This document shows, piece by piece, positions 23,385 to 24,672 of a DNA stretch of 24,672 nucleotides (positions are counted from its first letter, which is position 1; each line of letters starts with the position of its first letter). Made by a program: the position numbers and the translations under genes. This stretch comes from a virus. The notes beneath the pieces were generated by a model. It did not search any database. It was not told the DNA's origin and was given only the letters and a program-made list of their open reading frames with translations. The stretch spans positions 1 through 24,672 of the IMG/VR virus record IMGVR_UViG_3300025853_000617; one strand, written 5' to 3'.

Positions 23385-23614
23385 ATATTTTAGGTACCCA
23401 AATAATTTAAGGGGGTGCTTTTAAAAAAAAGTATCAGATATTTAGGGGTTTGGGGTTATATACTAATTTTTAACTACATAAAACTTTACGGAAACCATTT
23501 TATTTTTGCCGGGTCCCCGTTGTTTTATCCGAATCGTACGGATGTTTTGACCTTTTCCTGGATTTTCCTGCAGATTTTTAGAGCTTTCCGGGATAGCTAC
23601 TAGCGCAGCGCAGC

Positions 23615-23634
23615 GTGCATAGCACGTATAGCAT
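23615..23634 (+). repeat. Iteron-like 9-bp pair, copy 1, with small hairpin
   Basis: GCATAGCAC followed directly by GTATAGCAT. The segment overlaps a perfect CGTGC-ATA-GCACG hairpin (23614-23626). The same pair, with three bases inserted, recurs at 24021-24043. It lies 20 nt upstream of the first promoter-like element. Confidence 0.6.
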
Positions 23635-23653
23635 AGTGCCGCCTGCCGTTTTG

Positions 23654-23690
23654 CAGACTAACCACGATCCTACACCGATAATATATTTGA
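23654..23690 (+). promoter_or_regulatory. Conserved upstream element, copy 1 (probable early promoter)
   Basis: CAGACTAACCACGA at 23654-23667, ten variable bases, then GATAATATA at 23677-23685 and TTTGA. The TATATTTG here also fits the Bacteroidota -7 box TAnnTTTG. The start codon of the 46-aa gene is 22 nt beyond. Spacing is identical in three copies. Confidence 0.7.
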
Positions 23691-23707
23691 ATTTAAAATT
23701 TAGAATT

Positions 23708-23848
23708 ATGTTTGTAACAATCAAATCAAAAGACGGATACAATGTGGACGTCACCAGACTATTCCTTAAACGTATGAAGAACGAGATATCCACAGAGGAA
23801 TACGTATCACACCTAAACACGATAACATCAACCAACAAAAACGTTTAA
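23708..23848 (+). CDS. 46-aa hypothetical early protein
   Basis: Starts at ATG 23708 (MFVTIKSKDGYNVDVTRLFL) and ends STNKNV. A longer in-frame ATG at 23615 exists, but it would read through the iteron and promoter-like element, so the internal start is chosen; it has the same A/T-rich leader ending in AATTATG as the genes at 24104 and 24295. The protein is small, charged and probably a strand followed by a helix. It is two bases upstream of the next gene. Function unknown; small early phage proteins often target host machinery. Confidence 0.68.
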   Translation: MFVTIKSKDGYNVDVTRLFLKRMKNEISTEEYVSHLNTITSTNKNV

Positions 23849-23850
23849 CT

Positions 23851-24003
23851 ATGAAAGTACGAATTGATACAAAGAACTGGATGGGTAACTACAGCGGACG
23901 GATCCAGATCTTCGAGAGCGAGGGTCACCTCAATAACTATCTGCGGTTCATGCGCAACCACGAGATTGAGAGTAAGATCATCGGGTTCGAGATCCTGGAA
24001 TAA
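23851..24003 (+). CDS. 50-aa hypothetical early protein, GC-rich codons
   Basis: A 50-codon gene beginning two bases after the stop of the 46-aa gene. It reads MKVRIDTKNWMGNYSGRIQI, then FESEGHLNNYLRFMRNHEIE and SKIIGFEILE. It has no promoter-like element of its own and is probably co-transcribed. Codon choice differs visibly from all neighbours (many C- and G-ending codons such as ATC, CAG, GAG, CGG, AGC), while the rest of the window favours A/T endings. This suggests recent acquisition or special selection. It is likely a small alpha/beta fold; no family is recognised. Confidence 0.62.
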   Translation: MKVRIDTKNWMGNYSGRIQIFESEGHLNNYLRFMRNHEIESKIIGFEILE

Positions 24004-24009
24004 CCGCGG

Positions 24010-24023
24010 CACCGCCTGCGGTG
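24010..24023 (+). other. GC-rich hairpin (CACCGC / GCGGTG)
   Basis: A perfect 6-bp inverted repeat with two central bases, directly after a CCGCGG palindrome and 7 nt past the stop of the 50-aa gene. It may end the first early transcript, though no T-run follows, or be part of the repeated module upstream of the second promoter-like element. Confidence 0.45.
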
Positions 24024-24043
24024 TATAGCACCGCGTATAGCAT
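24021..24043 (+). repeat. Iteron-like 9-bp pair, copy 2
   Basis: GTATAGCAC (24023-24031), three bases, then GTATAGCAT (24035-24043), lying 4 nt upstream of the second promoter-like element. It matches the pair at 23615-23634. Confidence 0.6.
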
Positions 24044-24046
24044 TTA

Positions 24047-24083
24047 CAGACTAATCACGATACTACTTCGATAATATAAATGT
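24047..24083 (+). promoter_or_regulatory. Conserved upstream element, copy 2 (probable early promoter)
   Basis: CAGACTAATCACGA at 24047-24060, ten variable bases, GATAATATA at 24070-24078, continuing AATGTAA as in copy 3. The start codon follows after 25 nt. Confidence 0.7.
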
Positions 24084-24103
24084 AACGAATTAAAATGTAA
24101 ATT

Positions 24104-24244
24104 ATGAGTATAAACGAAAAACTAAATGAATTGTACAAAAAGTACGACTGGTACATTGACTGCGATAAGTATGTACAAGCACGATCAGTGCAAAAAGAAA
24201 TAAGAGAGCTTGAGCTCCTACGTGAAGAAAGTTATACAAACTAA
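24104..24244 (+). CDS. 46-aa hypothetical early protein (helical)
   Basis: Reads MSINEKLNELYKKYDWYIDC, then DKYVQARSVQKEIRELELLR and EESYTN. It is strongly helical with a repeating hydrophobic pattern, so probably one or two amphipathic helices. The start is set by the A/T-rich leader and the promoter-like element 25 nt upstream. The stop codon TAA lies inside the next promoter-like element (its CTAA), an economical overlap. No family is recognised. Confidence 0.66.
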   Translation: MSINEKLNELYKKYDWYIDCDKYVQARSVQKEIRELELLREESYTN

Positions 24245-24275
24245 ACACGAAGTAAAGTAGATAATATAAATGTAA
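24237..24275 (+). promoter_or_regulatory. Conserved upstream element, copy 3 (probable early promoter)
   Basis: CAAACTAAACACGA at 24237-24250, ten variable bases, GATAATATA at 24260-24268, then AATGTAA. It overlaps the stop codon of the preceding gene and lies 26 nt before the start of the 83-aa gene. Confidence 0.7.
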
Positions 24276-24294
24276 ACAATTAAAAATTAAAATT

Positions 24295-24546
24295 ATGTCA
24301 AATAAAATTCAAACACTAGTAAGCAAAAGATTTATCATTCGCAAATCTTTAATCGGTAAAAATGTCACAGTCTCATTCACAGACTACGACGGTAAAACTC
24401 ACAAGTACTCACATGACAAAGTATACGAGTTATGTAAAGAAAGATTCGACAACATGAAATGCTTTCAAAAGTACAAGTATTACTCTCAAACATTCGCACT
24501 ACCGAAGTTTGTACGCGAGTTAGGTGATGAGGTCTTAGTAAAATAA
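24295..24546 (+). CDS. 83-aa hypothetical early protein
   Basis: Reads MSNKIQTLVSKRFIIRKSLI, then GKNVTVSFTDYDGKTHKYSH, DKVYELCKERFDNMKCFQKY and ends in FVRELGDEVLVK. It is basic, with a probable beta-hairpin (VTVSFTDYDGKTHKY) followed by helices and two cysteines in ELCKERFDNMKC. The gene is well supported by its promoter-like element, A/T-rich leader and codon use like the rest of the phage. Function not recognised; it could be a small nucleic-acid-binding or host-takeover protein. Confidence 0.72.
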   Translation: MSNKIQTLVSKRFIIRKSLIGKNVTVSFTDYDGKTHKYSHDKVYELCKERFDNMKCFQKYKYYSQTFALPKFVRELGDEVLVK

Positions 24547-24579
24547 GACTTCACACTCGGACGGGTAAATAATGTAAGA

Positions 24580-24608
24580 AGTGGGCTAATCTGACAGCAA
24601 GTCCCACT
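24580..24608 (+). other. Intergenic hairpin after the last complete gene
   Basis: AGTGGG at 24580-24585 pairs with CCCACT at 24603-24608 across a 17-nt loop. No T-run follows. The remaining bases to the window end are GC-richer and hold an ATG at 24639 with 11 open codons, too few to call a gene. Confidence 0.35.
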
Positions 24609-24672
24609 CGCCCTACCCCGATCGCTTCACCGACAACGATGGACGAATACCAACTCTATCGGTGGAGTGTAT

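Larger units (their letters stand above)
23276..23707. other. Divergent non-coding region between the two transcription units
   Basis: About 430 bp without a credible gene on either strand; the open frames here have unlikely composition. It separates the minus-strand block from the plus-strand small genes. It contains A/T-rich tracts, G-runs (GGGGG near 23411, GGGGTTTGGGG near 23443-23453), a 5-bp hairpin ATCCG/CGGAT at 23527-23543, and at its right end iteron-like repeats and a promoter-like element. The most likely role is bidirectional control of transcription, possibly with an origin. Confidence 0.7.

Noticed and set aside
23405-23455. G-quadruplex from G-runs
   Set aside because: Only three runs of four or more G lie close together; a fourth is missing at a suitable distance.
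23415-23603. 62-codon plus-strand open frame in the divergent region
   Set aside because: Its composition is F/I/L/Y-rich from A/T-rich non-coding DNA, it has no typical leader, and it covers the likely control region.
23578-23838. Long open frame on the minus strand across the iterons
   Set aside because: It runs antisense to the well-supported 46-aa gene and through repeats and a promoter-like element; its protein has unnatural composition and no leader like the other genes.
23967-24003. tRNA-like T-arm (GGTTCGAGATCC) at the end of the 50-aa gene
   Set aside because: The flanking bases do not form the 5-bp T-stem, and there is no matching anticodon or acceptor arm at the right distance.
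24047-24083. T7-like single-subunit RNA polymerase promoter
   Set aside because: CTAATCACGATACTAC has some likeness to TAATACGACTCACTATA, but the ten bases after CACGA vary among copies, which a T7-type promoter would not tolerate, and no such polymerase gene is in the window.
24639-24672. Start of another plus-strand gene (MDEYQLYRWSV) at the window end
   Set aside because: Only 11 codons are visible, with neither the A/T-rich leader nor the conserved upstream element that the other early genes have.

Overview
This window looks like part of the genome of a tailed bacteriophage infecting a member of the Bacteroidota, most likely a marine flavobacterium. The host inference rests on four things: low GC content, A/T-rich leaders without Shine-Dalgarno sequences in front of nearly every start codon, a flavobacterial-style signal peptide ending in FTFA|Q, and gene types I recall from marine Bacteroidota phage contigs. 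No database search was run. The portal and terminase are unusually long (801 and 738 aa), which suits podovirus-like or crAss-like relatives, but no tail-tube or tape-measure gene is in view, so the morphology is open.

Layout. Positions 1-23275 form one dense block read on the minus strand, so transcription runs from high to low coordinates. In that direction it holds: a small basic protein (23275-23033); four fibre-like proteins (23031-16628); two small conserved proteins (16625-15904); a chaperonin operon of groEL, groES and a winged-helix-like protein (15869-13622); a run of nine small, mostly basic proteins including a minimal HExxH metallopeptidase candidate (13619-11316); a secreted protein, a further small basic protein and a holin (11251-9875); two small genes and a tandem GroES-fold protein (9864-8809); a putative small terminase, TerL, portal, scaffold and major capsid protein (8864-1263); a strong terminator (1214-1249); and two more structural-type genes, the last cut by the window edge.

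From 23276 to 23707 lies about 430 bp of non-coding divergent DNA. To its right, four very small genes (46, 50, 46 and 83 aa) run on the plus strand. Three of them are preceded by the same regulatory element with fixed internal spacing, probably an early promoter. Two of these are also preceded by paired 9-bp iteron-like repeats and GC-rich hairpins.

How the parts fit: the minus block supplies packaging, head assembly, host attachment, lysis and a phage-owned folding machine. The notable feature is that there are two different GroES-type proteins, a normal 86-aa one coupled to GroEL and a two-barrel one in the terminase cluster. The phage GroEL keeps its ATPase residues but has altered apical binding residues and no GGM tail, which suggests a chamber specialised for virion proteins. 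The small-protein cluster shares a recurring 'SP' motif and has no assigned function.
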